Of a DNA stretch of 64,000 nucleotides, positions 24,547 to 35,098 are shown piece by piece. The notes below the pieces were generated by a model. It saw only the letters and a program-made list of their open reading frames with translations. It did not search any database and had not been told where the DNA came from. Where the stretch lies: positions 164,066-228,065 of the forward strand of contig NZ_LYUZ01000092.1 of assembly GCF_001679925.1 (NCBI RefSeq). Direction: 5' to 3'. The translations under genes were made by a program, and so were the position numbers. Every line of letters begins with the position of its first letter. The stretch's first letter is position 1. Source of the stretch: Leisingera sp. JC1 (GTDB taxonomy: Bacteria; Pseudomonadota; Alphaproteobacteria; Rhodobacterales; Rhodobacteraceae).

Positions 24547-27246
24547 TCAGACCAAGCTGCCGTGGCAATGCTTGAACTTCTTTCCGGATCCGCATGGGCA
24601 CTTGTCGTTGCGCGAAGGATTACCCCAGGTTGACGGATCGCCCTCTACAAAACCTGGCACGGCTGCGTCTGCCGACGCTTCCGCGCCAGTGGCTTGTGCC
24701 GCCATCTGCTGCATGGCTGCCTGACGGGCTGCCATCTCCATCAGCATCTGCTGCTGCTCTTCCTCAGTCATCGGACGCACCCTGCTGAGCTGCTGGGAGA
24801 CTTCCTCACGCAGACTGTCAAGCATGCTTTCGAACAGCTGGAAACTCTCGTTTTTATACTCGTTCAGCGGATCACGCTGCGCATAGCCGCGGAACCCCAC
24901 CACCGAACGCAGATGCTCCAGCGTCAGCAGATGTTCACGCCATTTCTTGTCGATGGTCTGCAGCAGCACCTGCTTTTCGATGTTGCGCATGTTTTCCGGG
25001 CCGAAGGCCTCAGCCTTCTCCGCCATCATCTTATCGGACGCATTCACCAGCCGCTCGCGGATTTGTTCATCGTCAACACCTTCTTCGGCTGCCCAGTCTG
25101 CAACAGGCGCGTCAATGGACAGCATTTCGCGGACCTGTTCCTGCAAGCCCTCCGTGTCCCACTGGTCAGCGTAGGTTTTGGGCGGCATATGGACGTCGAG
25201 AAGGTCATCGATCACTTCATGGCGCATGTCATTGGTGATTTCCGACAAGTCTTCAGCAGCCATGATTTCGCGGCGCTGCTTGAAGATCACCTTACGCTGA
25301 TCATTCATCACGTCGTCGAACTTCAGCACGTTTTTGCGCATGTCAAAGTTGCGGCCTTCGACTTTTGCCTGGGCTCGTTCCAGCGATTTGTTCACCCAAG
25401 GATGGATAATCGCTTCGCCTTCCTTCATGCCCAAAGACGACAGCAGCTTGTCCAGACGCTCAGAGCCGAAGATCCGCATCAGGTCGTCTTCGAGGCTGAG
25501 ATAGAAGCGGGTGCGGCCAGGGTCACCCTGACGGCCGGAACGGCCGCGCAACTGATTGTCGATGCGACGGCTTTCGTGCCGTTCAGACGCCATCACAAAA
25601 AGGCCGCCGGCATCCAGCACTTTCTGCTTTTCTTCCGCGTGTTTGGCTTCCTCTGCGGCACGCAGTTCCGCTGGATCGGCCTCGGGGTTGGCCGCCAGCG
25701 CCTCCAGCACCTTCATTTCGACATTACCGCCGAGTTGAATATCGGTACCGCGGCCCGCCATGTTGGTAGCGATGGTCACCGCGCCGTAGCGGCCGGCATC
25801 GGCGACGATCTGCGCCTCCTGCTCGTGGTGGCGTGCATTCAGCACATTGTGAGGGATGCCTTCCTGCTCCAGCATCTGGCTCAGCAGTTCCGACTTTTCG
25901 ATCGAGGTTGTGCCCAAAAGGACCGGCTGCCCCTTTTCGTGGGCAACCTTGGCTTCCTTGATCATCGCCTCGTATTTCTCACGGGCGGTGCGGTAAACCT
26001 GATCGTCCTCGTCAACCCGGGCAATCGGACGGTTGGTCGGCACCTCAACAACGCCCAGACCATATATTTCCGCAAATTCCTCGGCTTCCGTCATTGCGGT
26101 ACCGGTCATGCCGGAAAGCTTGTCGTAAAGACGGAAGTAGTTCTGGAAGGTCACGGAGGCCAAAGTGGTATTCTCCGGCTGGATCTGCACCTCTTCCTTG
26201 GCTTCAATGGCCTGGTGGAGGCCTTCGGAAAGGCGGCGGCCTGGCATCATCCGGCCGGTGAACTCGTCGATCAGCACCACCTGGCCGTCGCGGACGATGT
26301 AATCCTTATCCCTCTGGAACAGCTTGTGCGCCCGCAGAGCCTGGTTGACATGGTGAACAACTGTGGTGCTTTCCGGATCATAGAGCGATGCTTCGGCCTC
26401 CAACAGCCCGTGTTCGCGAAGGGTCTGCTCCAGATACTCGTTGCCTTCCTCAGTGAAAGTCACGCCGCGAGTTTTCTCGTCGACCTCGTAATGGTGTTCC
26501 GCCAGCAGCAGGATCACTTTATCGATGGTGGAATAGAGCTCGGAGCGGTCTTCCGCGGGACCAGAGATGATCAGCGGGGTACGGGCCTCATCGATCAGGA
26601 TCGAGTCAACTTCGTCAACAATGGCAAAGTTGTGCTGCTTCTGAAACACCTGGTCCAAAGACGGCTTCATGTTGTCGCGCAGGTAATCAAAGCCCAGTTC
26701 GTTGTTCGTGGCATAGGTCACGTCGCTTTGGTAGGCAGCCATCTTCTCTGCATCTGGCTGGCCCGACCAGATAACGCCGGTGGTCATGCCGAGCTGAGCA
26801 AACACCTTGCCCATCCATTCACTGTCGCGCTTGGCCAGGTATTCGTTCACCGTGACCACATGCACGCCCTTGCCCGTCAGCGCGTTCAGGTAGGCAGGGA
26901 AAGTCGCCACCAAAGTCTTGCCTTCGCCCGTCTTCATCTCGGAGATGTTACCCTGATGCAGGAAAACACCACCCATCAACTGGGTATCAAAAGCACGCAA
27001 GCCCAAGGCCCGCTTGGCCGCCTCCCGCACATTGGCAAAGGCTTCGGGCAGCAGCGCATCCAGTTTTTCGCCATCCAGCGCCCGCTTGCGAAGTTCTTCG
27101 GTCTTGGCAATCAGCCCGTCATCGCTGAGCTTTGCGAAGTCTTCTTCCAGCCCGTTGATCTGAGCAATCAGCGGCCGTGTCGCCTTGACCTTGCGGTCGT
27201 TAGGTGTACCGAAAACCTTTTTGGCGATTGTTCCGAAACCCAGCAT
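24547..27246 (-). CDS. secA: preprotein translocase ATPase SecA
   Basis: The 899-residue protein drives preproteins through SecYEG. ATG 27246 is preceded by GGAG; an upstream in-frame extension is unsupported. It has Walker [16 protein letters not shown]-type [17 protein letters not shown], the preprotein cross-linking region, the second nucleotide-binding fold ending [10 protein letters not shown], and the helical wing and scaffold. The C-terminal zinc motif [13 protein letters not shown] (CxCx8CH) binds SecB and lipids. Nothing is truncated. It is divergent from the parvulin-like folding catalyst gene, a common alphaproteobacterial layout. Confidence 0.98.
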   Translation of the reverse strand: MLGFGTIAKKVFGTPNDRKVKATRPLIAQINGLEEDFAKLSDDGLIAKTEELRKRALDGEKLDALLPEAFANVREAAKRALGLRAFDTQLMGGVFLHQGNISEMKTGEGKTLVATFPAYLNALTGKGVHVVTVNEYLAKRDSEWMGKVFAQLGMTTGVIWSGQPDAEKMAAYQSDVTYATNNELGFDYLRDNMKPSLDQVFQKQHNFAIVDEVDSILIDEARTPLIISGPAEDRSELYSTIDKVILLLAEHHYEVDEKTRGVTFTEEGNEYLEQTLREHGLLEAEASLYDPESTTVVHHVNQALRAHKLFQRDKDYIVRDGQVVLIDEFTGRMMPGRRLSEGLHQAIEAKEEVQIQPENTTLASVTFQNYFRLYDKLSGMTGTAMTEAEEFAEIYGLGVVEVPTNRPIARVDEDDQVYRTAREKYEAMIKEAKVAHEKGQPVLLGTTSIEKSELLSQMLEQEGIPHNVLNARHHEQEAQIVADAGRYGAVTIATNMAGRGTDIQLGGNVEMKVLEALAANPEADPAELRAAEEAKHAEEKQKVLDAGGLFVMASERHESRRIDNQLRGRSGRQGDPGRTRFYLSLEDDLMRIFGSERLDKLLSSLGMKEGEAIIHPWVNKSLERAQAKVEGRNFDMRKNVLKFDDVMNDQRKVIFKQRREIMAAEDLSEITNDMRHEVIDDLLDVHMPPKTYADQWDTEGLQEQVREMLSIDAPVADWAAEEGVDDEQIRERLVNASDKMMAEKAEAFGPENMRNIEKQVLLQTIDKKWREHLLTLEHLRSVVGFRGYAQRDPLNEYKNESFQLFESMLDSLREEVSQQLSRVRPMTEEEQQQMLMEMAARQAAMQQMAAQATGAEASADAAVPGFVEGDPSTWGNPSRNDKCPCGSGKKFKHCHGSLV

Positions 27247-27423
27247 ATCTTCTCCAGCGATCCTATATCCGGCCCATGCATCGGGCAGGCTTGCCCGCCG
27301 TGACCGCAACCCATAAACAAAGGTGGAAAGACGGTCCTGCCAATGGCCTCAAGGCGATGTAAGCGGCAGGGTATAGAGTGTCAACGGCACGGCCCTTAAC
27401 GGCCAAGGAATAGGAAGGTTTCA

Positions 27424-28275
27424 ATGCGTAAAGGTCTCACATTTCTGCGCGGTATGGCGGTTGCCGCCTGTGCTGCGCTGCCGCTGGCCGCAGCAGCATC
27501 TCCGCATGCAAACACGGTGGTTGCCTCGGTCAATGGCGAGGAGATCACCATTGGCCATATGGTCATGGCCCGCGAAAACCTGCCGGCGCAGTACAAGCAG
27601 CTGCCCGATGACGTCCTCTACAACGCAATCCTGGATCAGCTGATCCAGCAAACAGCATTGAAACAGCAGCTTCGGGGCCAGGTGCCCCACTATGTCGAGC
27701 TTTCGGTCGATAACGAAAAACGCGCCTTGCTGGCAGCGGAGGTAATCGAAACGGTCATGGAAAAGGCAAGCGGCGAGGAGAAACTGCGCGCGGCCTATGA
27801 CGCGAAGTATTCCACCGGCGAAGGCGGTGATGAATTTCACGCCGCTCATATCCTGGTCGAAAGCGAAGAGGACGCGCTGGACGTCAAGGCCGAGCTGGAT
27901 GCAGGCGCTGACTTTGCCACGCTGGCAAAAGAACGCTCTACCGGTCCCTCCGGCCCGAACGGCGGCGACCTCGGCTGGTTTACCACAGGCCGCATGGTGC
28001 CAGAGTTTGAACAGGCTGTCCTGAAACTGGGCTCTGGGGAAGTTTCGGGTCCGGTCCAAACGCAGTTTGGCTGGCACATCATCCTGCTGAACGAGCGCCG
28101 CAAGACAGAAGCGCCCGAATTCGAAGAAGTCCGTGCCGTGCTGGCTGATGAGTTGCGCCAGAAAGCGGTTGAGGAACGGGTGAACGAGCTAACAGCAGCT
28201 GCGGAAATCGAACGGCCTGAGATTGAGGATCTTGATCCGGCCATACTCAAAGATCTCAGCCTGGTAAGGAACTGA
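27424..28275 (+). CDS. peptidyl-prolyl isomerase, parvulin type (PpiC/SurA-like)
   Basis: The 283-residue periplasmic protein has a signal peptide (residues 1-26, cleaved near AAAASPH). A SurA-like N-terminal helical region (VVASVNGEEITIGHMV) is followed by a parvulin domain at about 135-235 (FHAAHILVESEEDA, GPSGPNGGDLGWFTTGRMV, VQTQFGWHIILL). It helps fold outer membrane and periplasmic proteins. It stands two bases before argJ, transcribed with it, and divergent from secA. The linkage to secretion is functional; that to argJ looks like operon neighbourhood only. Confidence 0.94.
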   Translation: MRKGLTFLRGMAVAACAALPLAAAASPHANTVVASVNGEEITIGHMVMARENLPAQYKQLPDDVLYNAILDQLIQQTALKQQLRGQVPHYVELSVDNEKRALLAAEVIETVMEKASGEEKLRAAYDAKYSTGEGGDEFHAAHILVESEEDALDVKAELDAGADFATLAKERSTGPSGPNGGDLGWFTTGRMVPEFEQAVLKLGSGEVSGPVQTQFGWHIILLNERRKTEAPEFEEVRAVLADELRQKAVEERVNELTAAAEIERPEIEDLDPAILKDLSLVRN

Positions 28276-28277
28276 TC

Positions 28278-29504
28278 ATGGCCAAATCCATGCCCGTTTC
28301 GCCGCTGGCGCCTGCCAGCTTCCCCGACCTTCCGGTGATCAAGGGCGTGCGCTTTGCATCCGCTGCCGCTGGGGTCAAATACCAGGGCCGCACTGACGTG
28401 ATGCTTGCGGTGATGGATCCGGGGACAGCGGTTGCCGGCGTCTTTACCCGATCCAAAACCCGCTCTGCGCCAGTGCTGGACTGCCAAGCCAAACTTGGCG
28501 GGGCTGCAGACACCGGGGCAGCAATTCTGGTGAACTCCGGCAACTCAAATGCCTTCACCGGCCACTACGGGCAAACCTCGGTTGCGGAGATCACTGCGGC
28601 TGTTGCAGCGGAGGCCGGCGTACCGGTCGAACGCGTCTTTACCGCGTCCACCGGCGTCATCGGCGAACCGCTGCCGCATGATCGGATTGTCGCTAAGATC
28701 GGCGAGCTGAACGGCGCCTTGGACGAAGGCGCACTGGAAGGCGCTGCCAAGGCCATCATGACCACGGATACCTTTGCCAAGGGCGCTTGCGCCACTATCG
28801 GCATTGACGGCAAGACGGTTAAGATTGCCGGTATAGCCAAGGGTTCCGGCATGATCGCGCCGGATATGGCAACGATGCTGGTCTACATCTTCACCGATGC
28901 AAAGGTAGAACAGGGAGCGCTGCAGGACCAGCTGGCCGGAATTTGCGATCGCAGCTTCAATTGCATCACCGTGGACAGCGACACCTCCACCTCAGACAGC
29001 CTTATGCTCTGCGCAACTGGTGCCTCCGGCGTGGATGCAACAGGCAATGCGGAGTTTGCTGCCGGACTGGAACGGGTCATGCTTGACCTGTCTCACCAAG
29101 TCGTGCGTGACGGTGAAGGCGCCACAAAGTTCGTGGAAATCCAGGTGACAGGTGCAGCTTCGGATGCTGACGCCAAAGTTCATGGCATGGCAATTGCCAA
29201 CTCACCGCTGGTGAAAACCGCAATCGCCGGCGAGGACCCAAACTGGGGCCGCGTGGTCATGGCGATTGGAAAGTCCGGCGCAGCAGCCGACCGTGATTTG
29301 CTGTCGATCTCATTTGGCGATGTTCTGGTAGCGGAGAAAGGCTGGGTCTCGCCGGCTTACAAAGAAGAACTGGGCGCAGCGGAAATGAAGAAGCAGGAAA
29401 TCACCATCAAGGTGGATCTGGGCCTAGGCAGCGGCGCAGCCACTGTCTGGACCTGCGATCTGACTCATCAGTACATCTCGATCAACGCGGACTACCGGTC
29501 ATGA
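28278..29504 (+). CDS. argJ: bifunctional ornithine acetyltransferase/N-acetylglutamate synthase
   Basis: The 408-residue enzyme transfers acetyl from N-acetylornithine to glutamate, recycling it in arginine synthesis. It is made as a proprotein that cleaves itself between alanine and threonine in MIAPDMATMLVYIFTDA; T199 becomes the nucleophile of the beta chain. Other conserved parts are NSGNSNAFTG, STGVIGEPLP, TTDTFAK and GEDPNWGRVVMAIGKSGA. Starts at ATG 28278 two bases after the parvulin gene and overlaps mutT by four bases. argG is also in this window at 61.9 kb. Confidence 0.97.
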   Translation: MAKSMPVSPLAPASFPDLPVIKGVRFASAAAGVKYQGRTDVMLAVMDPGTAVAGVFTRSKTRSAPVLDCQAKLGGAADTGAAILVNSGNSNAFTGHYGQTSVAEITAAVAAEAGVPVERVFTASTGVIGEPLPHDRIVAKIGELNGALDEGALEGAAKAIMTTDTFAKGACATIGIDGKTVKIAGIAKGSGMIAPDMATMLVYIFTDAKVEQGALQDQLAGICDRSFNCITVDSDTSTSDSLMLCATGASGVDATGNAEFAAGLERVMLDLSHQVVRDGEGATKFVEIQVTGAASDADAKVHGMAIANSPLVKTAIAGEDPNWGRVVMAIGKSGAAADRDLLSISFGDVLVAEKGWVSPAYKEELGAAEMKKQEITIKVDLGLGSGAATVWTCDLTHQYISINADYRS

Positions 29505-29899
29505 AGACGATTCTAGTCTCTGCCGTTGCCCTCATCGATGCAGACGGCAGGGTGTTGCTGGCGCAGCGGCCTGAAGGCAAGTCCATGGCAGGCTTGTGGG
29601 AGTTTCCCGGCGGCAAGATCGAGCCAGGCGAAACGCCTGAGGCCGCGTTGATCCGGGAGTTGCACGAGGAGCTTGGAATAGGCACTTGGGCTTCGTGCCT
29701 TGCTCCTTTGACTTTCGCCAGCCACTCCTACGAAGATTTTCATCTTCTGATGCCGCTGTTTGCCTGCCGTAAGTGGGAGGGCATCCCGCAGGCCAAAGAA
29801 GGACAAACGCTGAAATGGGTGCGGCCGCATGATCTGCGAGACTACCCGATGCCCCCGGCGGACATCCCGCTGATCCCAATTCTGCGAGACTGGCTGTAA
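29501..29899 (+). CDS. mutT: 8-oxo-dGTP diphosphatase, MutT-type NUDIX
   Basis: The 132-residue NUDIX hydrolase has the complete box GKIEPGETPEAALIRELHEELGI. Sanitising 8-oxo-dGTP is the usual role of small NUDIX enzymes with this N-terminus (VSAVALIDADGRVLLAQRPEGK, GLWEFPGGK). Its ATG overlaps the argJ stop (ATGA), giving coupled translation. A symmetric hairpin follows at 29905-29937. Confidence 0.9.
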   Translation: MKTILVSAVALIDADGRVLLAQRPEGKSMAGLWEFPGGKIEPGETPEAALIRELHEELGIGTWASCLAPLTFASHSYEDFHLLMPLFACRKWEGIPQAKEGQTLKWVRPHDLRDYPMPPADIPLIPILRDWL

Positions 29900-29904
29900 C
29901 GCGC

Positions 29905-29937
29905 TTTTGGCACGGCCTCTTCCGGGCCGTGCCAAAA
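29905..29937. terminator. hairpin after mutT
   Basis: TTTTGGCACGGCC and GGCCGTGCCAAAA form a 13-bp inverted repeat five bases after the mutT stop. The stem is followed by A, not U, on both strands, so termination strength is uncertain. Confidence 0.55.
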
Positions 29938-29940
29938 TTC

Positions 29941-30073
29941 TACAGGCCACTCGGCTGTCGCCAAGCAATTAGCAACCCCAAGCTGAAGCCGCGAACCTTT
30001 TCAACCATTCTGTTCAAATCCAAGTTTGCGAACCAACTCACAGCTCTGCACGTCAGCGGATCAGGAGGCGGTC
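29941..30073. other. leader region of the 44-aa gene
   Basis: The sequence upstream of the small gene at 30074 is part of a 449-base stretch between mutT and infB. Nothing more specific than the ribosome binding site at its end is seen. Confidence 0.35.
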
Positions 30074-30208
30074 ATGATAGGAGCAATCCAAGCGGGACAC
30101 TCTTCACTGGTTCAGGGCAGCTTCATACGGGCATACTCAGATGGGAAAACTACGGTGCGGATTGGCAGGAAAGCGTATGCTGGCCGTCCGGGCAAACCCG
30201 TTGCCTGA
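30074..30208 (+). CDS. small protein of 44 aa, function unknown
   Basis: The ORF has an optimal ribosome binding site (AGGAGG, 6 bases before ATG 30074) and is followed 28 bases after its stop by a strong terminator (30237-30261), so it looks like an independent transcription unit. The 44 residues begin MIGAIQAGHSSLVQG and end with basic GRPGKPVA; charged, no membrane segment or signal peptide. A longer in-frame version from 30026 lacks a ribosome binding site. I do not recognise a family. The unit lies between mutT and the converging infB operon. Confidence 0.6.
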   Translation: MIGAIQAGHSSLVQGSFIRAYSDGKTTVRIGRKAYAGRPGKPVA

Positions 30209-30236
30209 GCGCCACTCACACCTGCCAGGCAAAGAT

Positions 30237-30261
30237 GGGCAGCTGAACAAGCTGCCCTTTT
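30237..30261 (+). terminator. intrinsic terminator of the 44-aa gene
   Basis: GGGCAGC at 30237-30243 pairs with GCTGCCC at 30251-30257 across seven bases, followed by TTTT. It reads on the plus strand. Confidence 0.75.
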
Positions 30262-30301
30262 CCATGTGGCAAAGCGGTATTGATGCATTCCAAAAGGAAA
30301 A

Positions 30302-30322
30302 AGCCCCGGTCAAACCGGGGCT
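30302..30322 (-). terminator. terminator of the rimP-nusA-ylxR-infB operon
   Basis: AGCCCCGG and CCGGGGCT form an 8-bp stem with a 5-base loop; on the minus strand a run of T follows, 27 bases after the infB stop. The stem also has TTTT on the plus side, so it can act both ways. Confidence 0.8.
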
Positions 30323-30348
30323 TTTCAAAACTCAGCTTAAAACGGCTA

Positions 30349-32826
30349 TCAGTCGAGAGTACGCGTGACCTCTTCACGCTCGAAGATTTCGATCACGTCA
30401 TTCGGGCGGATATCGTCGTAGTTCTCAAACGCCATACCGCATTCCTGACCAGACTGTACCTCGGACACTTCGTCCTTGAAGCGCTTAAGGGTCTTCAGCG
30501 TGCCTTCGTGGATCACCACGTTGTCGCGCAGCAGGCGCACGCCGGCCGAGCGGCGGGCAACGCCTTCGGTGACCAGACAGCCAGCAACCTTGCCAACACC
30601 GGTAACCTTGAAGACTTCCTTGATCTGCGCGTAGCCGATGAAGTTCTCGCGGATCTCCGCCGACAGCAGGCCGGAGGCTGCAGCTTTCACGTCATCCACC
30701 AGGTCATAGATCACCGAGTAGTAACGGATCTCCACGCCTTTCTGGTTGGCAGTATTACGGGCCGAAGCATTAGCACGGACGTTGAAACCCATGATCGGCG
30801 CGCCGGAGGCTTCGGCAAGGCCCACATCGGTCTCGGTAATCGCACCGACGCCCGAGTGCAGCACGCGAACGCGCACTTCCTCGTTTCCGATCTTTTCCAT
30901 CGCCTGAACGATGGCTTCGGCGGAACCCTGCACGTCGGCTTTGACCAGAATAGGCAGCTCGGAGACGTTTTCGTCTTCCTTGGCCTTGGCCATCAGCTGT
31001 TCCAGAGTGGTCGCAGCACCGGCTGCAGCACGCTTGTCCTTGGCGGCCTGCTCACGGTAGGCGGCGATTTCGCGCGCCTGCGCCTCGGTCTCGGTCACAT
31101 TCAGAACGTCACCTGCTTCCGGAGTGCCGTTGAGACCCAGAACCTCAACCGGCACAGAGGGGCCGGCTTCCTGCACGCGCTCACCCTTGTCGTTGATCAG
31201 CGCGCGGACCTTGCCGTACTGCTCACCCACAACAAAGATGTCGCCCTGACGCAGGGTGCCGTTCTGAACCAGAACGGTGGCAACGGGGCCGCGGCCCACA
31301 TCCAGCTGGGCTTCGATCACGGCGCCTTGGGCGGCACGGTTCGGGTTGGCTTTCAGTTCCAGGATTTCCGCCTGCAGCGCGATGGCTTCCAGCAGTTCGT
31401 CCAAGCCCTGGCCGGTGTGCGCCGAAACTTCAACGTCCTGCACTTCACCGGACATCTGTTCAACAATCACTTCGTGTTGCAGCAAGTCCGTGCGGACCTT
31501 CATCGGGTCTGCGGCAGGCTTGTCGCATTTGTTGATCGCCACGATCATCGGAACTTCGGCCGCCTTGGCGTGGTTGATTGCTTCAATGGTCTGCGGCATG
31601 ACAGCGTCGTCCGCTGCAACAACCAGAACCACGATATCGGTTACCTGAGCACCGCGCGAGCGCATCGAGGTAAAGGCCGCGTGGCCAGGGGTATCCAGGA
31701 AGCTCAGCGTGGTGCCGCTTTCGGTTTTCACCTGATACGCACCAATGTGCTGGGTGATGCCGCCGGCTTCGCCGGCCACAACGCGGGCATTGCGGATCGC
31801 ATCCAGAATCGAGGTTTTACCGTGGTCGACGTGGCCCATAATGGTGATCACCGGCGGGCGCGGCTTAAGGTCGTCTTCTTTGTCTTCGACTTCCTTGATC
31901 ACGTCCTCGACGTCAGCATCGGAAACGCGGGTCACCTTGTGACCGAATTCCTCAATGATCAGTTCCGCGGTATCGGCGTCGATCGATTGGTTCTGGGTGA
32001 CCATCATGCCCATCTGCATGAGCGACTTCACCACATCGGCGACACGCTCTGCCATACGGTTGGCCAGCTCGGACACCACAATGGTTTCCGGCAGCTGCAC
32101 GTCGCGCACAACCTTTTCACGCTCGACCGAGCCGCCCATCGCCTTCTGCCGCGCACGTTCCTGCTTGCGCTTCATAGCAGCCATCGACCGCTGGCGGTTG
32201 CCTTCACCGCCAGTTGCCTGGCCCAGGGTCAGCTTGCCGGAACGGCGGTTGTCGTCGCGGCCCTTGCCGCGGGACGGGCGCTGCTCGCGCTCGCGCTCGG
32301 ATTTGCGCGGTGTTGCGGCAGGTGCAGGCTTGTTCGGCGCAGAACGCTCAGCTTTCGCAGCTTCCGGTGCCGGTGCGGCTGCAGCACGCTTTGCAGCTTC
32401 TTCAGCTGCAATACGCTGACGCTCTTCTTCTTCAGCTTTAGCACGCGCACGCTCTTCCGCCTCGCGCTGCTCGCGCTCCTTGGCTTCCTGCTCCGCCCGG
32501 CGGCGCTCGCGCTCTTCAGCGCGGGCCTTTTCCTCGGCTTCGCGTTGCGCGGCTTCCTCTGCCTCGCGGGCCTTTGCGGCCTGCAGAGCTTTCAGGCGGC
32601 GCTCCATTTCTGCATCGCTGATGCCGGCAGGCCGGCGCGATCCGGATGTGGAAGGTGCAGCACCGCTGCCTCCCTTGGCCGCACCCGGCTTGGGAACCAC
32701 AACGCGTTTGCGCTTGGTTTCCACCACGACATTCTTGGTCCGTCCATGGCTGAAACTCTGTTTCACGTTCCCCGGACGGGAACCCCCACGCAGACCCAGT
32801 GTCTTTTTGCCGTCACTATCGCTCAT
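30349..32826 (-). CDS. infB: translation initiation factor IF-2
   Basis: The 825-residue GTPase places initiator tRNA on the ribosome. The N-terminal third is a long charged region rich in Glu/Arg/Ala repeats (about residues 60-200), typical of IF-2. The G domain has [17 protein letters not shown] and NKCD; beta-barrel and C-terminal domains ([20 protein letters not shown]) follow. It is the last gene of the nusA operon, starting eight bases after the ylxR-type gene. Long antisense frames over it are shadows. Confidence 0.98.
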   Translation of the reverse strand: MSDSDGKKTLGLRGGSRPGNVKQSFSHGRTKNVVVETKRKRVVVPKPGAAKGGSGAAPSTSGSRRPAGISDAEMERRLKALQAAKAREAEEAAQREAEEKARAEERERRRAEQEAKEREQREAEERARAKAEEEERQRIAAEEAAKRAAAAPAPEAAKAERSAPNKPAPAATPRKSEREREQRPSRGKGRDDNRRSGKLTLGQATGGEGNRQRSMAAMKRKQERARQKAMGGSVEREKVVRDVQLPETIVVSELANRMAERVADVVKSLMQMGMMVTQNQSIDADTAELIIEEFGHKVTRVSDADVEDVIKEVEDKEDDLKPRPPVITIMGHVDHGKTSILDAIRNARVVAGEAGGITQHIGAYQVKTESGTTLSFLDTPGHAAFTSMRSRGAQVTDIVVLVVAADDAVMPQTIEAINHAKAAEVPMIVAINKCDKPAADPMKVRTDLLQHEVIVEQMSGEVQDVEVSAHTGQGLDELLEAIALQAEILELKANPNRAAQGAVIEAQLDVGRGPVATVLVQNGTLRQGDIFVVGEQYGKVRALINDKGERVQEAGPSVPVEVLGLNGTPEAGDVLNVTETEAQAREIAAYREQAAKDKRAAAGAATTLEQLMAKAKEDENVSELPILVKADVQGSAEAIVQAMEKIGNEEVRVRVLHSGVGAITETDVGLAEASGAPIMGFNVRANASARNTANQKGVEIRYYSVIYDLVDDVKAAASGLLSAEIRENFIGYAQIKEVFKVTGVGKVAGCLVTEGVARRSAGVRLLRDNVVIHEGTLKTLKRFKDEVSEVQSGQECGMAFENYDDIRPNDVIEIFEREEVTRTLD

Positions 32827-32834
32827 AAAGCTAC

Positions 32835-33455
32835 TTATCCTTCCGTGCGGCCGTTGCCGCCCACCATTTCGCGCAAACCTTGCAGTCGTTGCGCCTCATC
32901 TACAACACGTTTGCTGAGTCCGCCAGAGGCGAGGGCGGCATGGATTGCAGTTTGGCGCCCAAATGCCATTCCCAGCTCGTCCGCCGTGAGGCAGCCGATG
33001 AATTTGCCCTTGTAGGGCGTGCTCAGCTTCGACTTCCCGCGCCCTGACCCGTCGGAGGCCTGGATCAGAACCCTGGCCTCTTCTTTGGACAGCCAATCCT
33101 TGACCCGCTCAAACCCGGACACCGCTTCGCCCGATTTGCGCGCGAGGCTGATCAGTTCGATCAGGCGGCGGACAACCTGGCGCTCGACTTCCTGCACCAG
33201 CTCTTCCGGCACCTGGACCTGTGCCTTGAAACCGCGGGCGAACAGCTTCTTCTTGACTGCCGCAGCCAGAGCCTCGCGGCTGGAGGCCACATAGACACCG
33301 CGGCCGGGCAATTTACCCATCACATCGGGCACAACCTGCCCATCAGGGCCCATCACAAAACGGATGAGGCCCTGTTTGGGCTGGGACTCGCCGGTCGCGA
33401 GGCATTTGCGCTCGCTTTCGCCGGTCCGGTCTTTTGTTGCGCCACCGCGTGTCAT
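32835..33455 (-). CDS. RNA-binding protein, YlxR (DUF448) fused to L7Ae-like domain
   Basis: The 206-residue protein joins a YlxR domain (about residues 10-90; [29 protein letters not shown]) to a ribosomal L7Ae-like RNA-binding domain (about 95-195; [29 protein letters not shown]). In Gram-positives these are separate ylxR and ylxQ genes between nusA and infB; the fusion is standard in alphaproteobacteria. It probably works with translation or RNase P-related RNA. ATG at 33455, 26 bases after nusA; eight bases before infB. Confidence 0.93.
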   Translation of the reverse strand: MTRGGATKDRTGESERKCLATGESQPKQGLIRFVMGPDGQVVPDVMGKLPGRGVYVASSREALAAAVKKKLFARGFKAQVQVPEELVQEVERQVVRRLIELISLARKSGEAVSGFERVKDWLSKEEARVLIQASDGSGRGKSKLSTPYKGKFIGCLTADELGMAFGRQTAIHAALASGGLSKRVVDEAQRLQGLREMVGGNGRTEG

Positions 33456-33481
33456 GCAGGTCTCCCGTGCAAAGCCTGAAA

Positions 33482-35098
33482 TCAGGCCTCGCCTTCCTCT
33501 TCGCCAGACTCTTCGCCTTCAGCGGCTTCCGCTTCCAGCTCTTCCGGATCAACCCAGCCCAGCATGATGCGGGCGGTCATCACCAGATCCTGTGCTTCTT
33601 CCAGCGACACACCGAAGGGTTCCAGGATACCGTCATCCTTGACCCGCTCGCCGCCATCCGTGGTCCAGCCGCCAGCTAGCTCCCAGTCCGCGCAGGTTGC
33701 GAAGTCTTCCAGCGACTTCACGTCGTCCTTCGCCAGCGCTTCGACCATCTGGGGGGTCAGGCCTTCAAACTGGATCAGGCTGTCTTCGGCACCCAACGCG
33801 CGCGCTGCATCCAGCGCTGCCTTGGCCTGAGCTTCAAGGAAGTCGCGGGCGCGGGCCTGAAGCTCCTCGGCGGTGCCTTCGTCGACACCATCAATCACCA
33901 GCAGTTCGTCCAGCTCAACATAGGCAACCTCTTCGAGGTTGGTGAAGCCTTCGGACACCAGAAGCTGGGCAAAAAACTCGTCCAGATCCAAGGTTTCCAT
34001 GAACAGCTTGGTGCGCGCCTCGAATTCCTTCTGGCGGCGGGCCGATTCCTCTTCCTCGGTCATGATGTCGATGTCGAGGTTGGTCAGCTGCGACGCCAGG
34101 CGCACGTTCTGGCCGCGGCGACCGATAGCCAGGCTCAGCTGCTCTTCCGGCACCACAACTTCAATCTTGCCGGCTTCTTCGTCCAGAACAACCTTGGAAA
34201 CTTCCGCCGGCTGCAGCGCGTTCACCAGGAAGGTGGGCTGATCTTCGTTCCACGGGATGATGTCGATCTTCTCGCCTTGCAGCTCGTTCACAACGGCCTG
34301 CACGCGGGAGCCGCGCATACCCACACAGGCACCGACCGGATCGATCGAACCGTCGTAGGAGATCACAGCAATCTTGGCGCGCGAACCGGGGTCGCGGGCA
34401 ACCGCCTTGATCTCGATGATACCGTCATAGATTTCCGGCACTTCCATCTTGAACAGCTCGGCCATGAACTCCGGTGCGGTGCGCGACAGGAAGATCTGCG
34501 GGCCGCGCGGTTCACGGCGCACATCCTTGATGTAGCAGCGCACACGGTCGTTCGGGCGGTAGCTTTCGCGGCCGATCTTCTCGTTGCGGCGCAGGATCGC
34601 TTCGCCGGCGCCCACATCGACGATGACGTTGCCGTATTCCTCACGCTTGACTAGACCGTTGATGATGGTGCCGGCACGGTCTTTAAACTCTTCATACTGG
34701 CGGTCACGCTCAGCTTCGCGAACCTTCTGCAGGATCACCTGCTTGGCCGACTGGGCGGCAATCCGGCCCATTTCAACCGGCGGCACTTCCTCGACGTAGG
34801 TCTGGCCGACCTCGGGGTCCGCCATGTACTGGCGCGCCTGGTCGACGGTCATCTCGGCCTGGTAGTTTTCCAGTTCGTCATCGGCGACCACAGTACGGAC
34901 GCGGGTAAAGGTGGCACGGCCGGTCTTACGGTCGATCGACACACGGATATCCATCTCGGCGCCATAGCGGCTCTTGGCAGCGCGGGCGAGGCTCTCTTCC
35001 ATCGCCTCGATCACCAGACCGGGGTCGATCATCTTTTCGCGCGCCACGGCCTCGGCGGTTTGCAACAGCTCCAGCTGGTTTGCAGAGGTGATAGCCAT
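33482..35098 (-). CDS. nusA: transcription termination/antitermination factor NusA
   Basis: The 538-residue factor has the N-terminal RNA polymerase-binding domain (MEESLARAAKSRYG), S1 domain near 135-200 (GTIINGLVKREEYGNVIVDV), two KH domains (GACVGMRGSRVQAVVNEL, AIGRRGQNVRLASQLT) and two acidic C-terminal repeats (LLVSEGFTNLEEVAYV, TPQMVEALAKDDVKSLEDF) with an acidic tail. It controls pausing and antitermination. Its ATG overlaps the rimP stop by one base (TAATG), showing coupling. Confidence 0.98.
   Translation of the reverse strand: MAITSANQLELLQTAEAVAREKMIDPGLVIEAMEESLARAAKSRYGAEMDIRVSIDRKTGRATFTRVRTVVADDELENYQAEMTVDQARQYMADPEVGQTYVEEVPPVEMGRIAAQSAKQVILQKVREAERDRQYEEFKDRAGTIINGLVKREEYGNVIVDVGAGEAILRRNEKIGRESYRPNDRVRCYIKDVRREPRGPQIFLSRTAPEFMAELFKMEVPEIYDGIIEIKAVARDPGSRAKIAVISYDGSIDPVGACVGMRGSRVQAVVNELQGEKIDIIPWNEDQPTFLVNALQPAEVSKVVLDEEAGKIEVVVPEEQLSLAIGRRGQNVRLASQLTNLDIDIMTEEEESARRQKEFEARTKLFMETLDLDEFFAQLLVSEGFTNLEEVAYVELDELLVIDGVDEGTAEELQARARDFLEAQAKAALDAARALGAEDSLIQFEGLTPQMVEALAKDDVKSLEDFATCADWELAGGWTTDGGERVKDDGILEPFGVSLEEAQDLVMTARIMLGWVDPEELEAEAAEGEESGEEEGEA

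Noticed and set aside
24694..27303. 869-codon open frame antisense to secA
   Set aside because: Shadow frame produced by high-GC codon bias over secA; no domain or ribosome binding site.
29905..29937. mutT-end inverted repeat considered as a mobile-element end
   Set aside because: Simple symmetric hairpin at gene end, no target duplication or transposase nearby.
30280..33015. 911-codon open frame antisense to infB
   Set aside because: Shadow of infB; low-complexity translation, no recognised motif.
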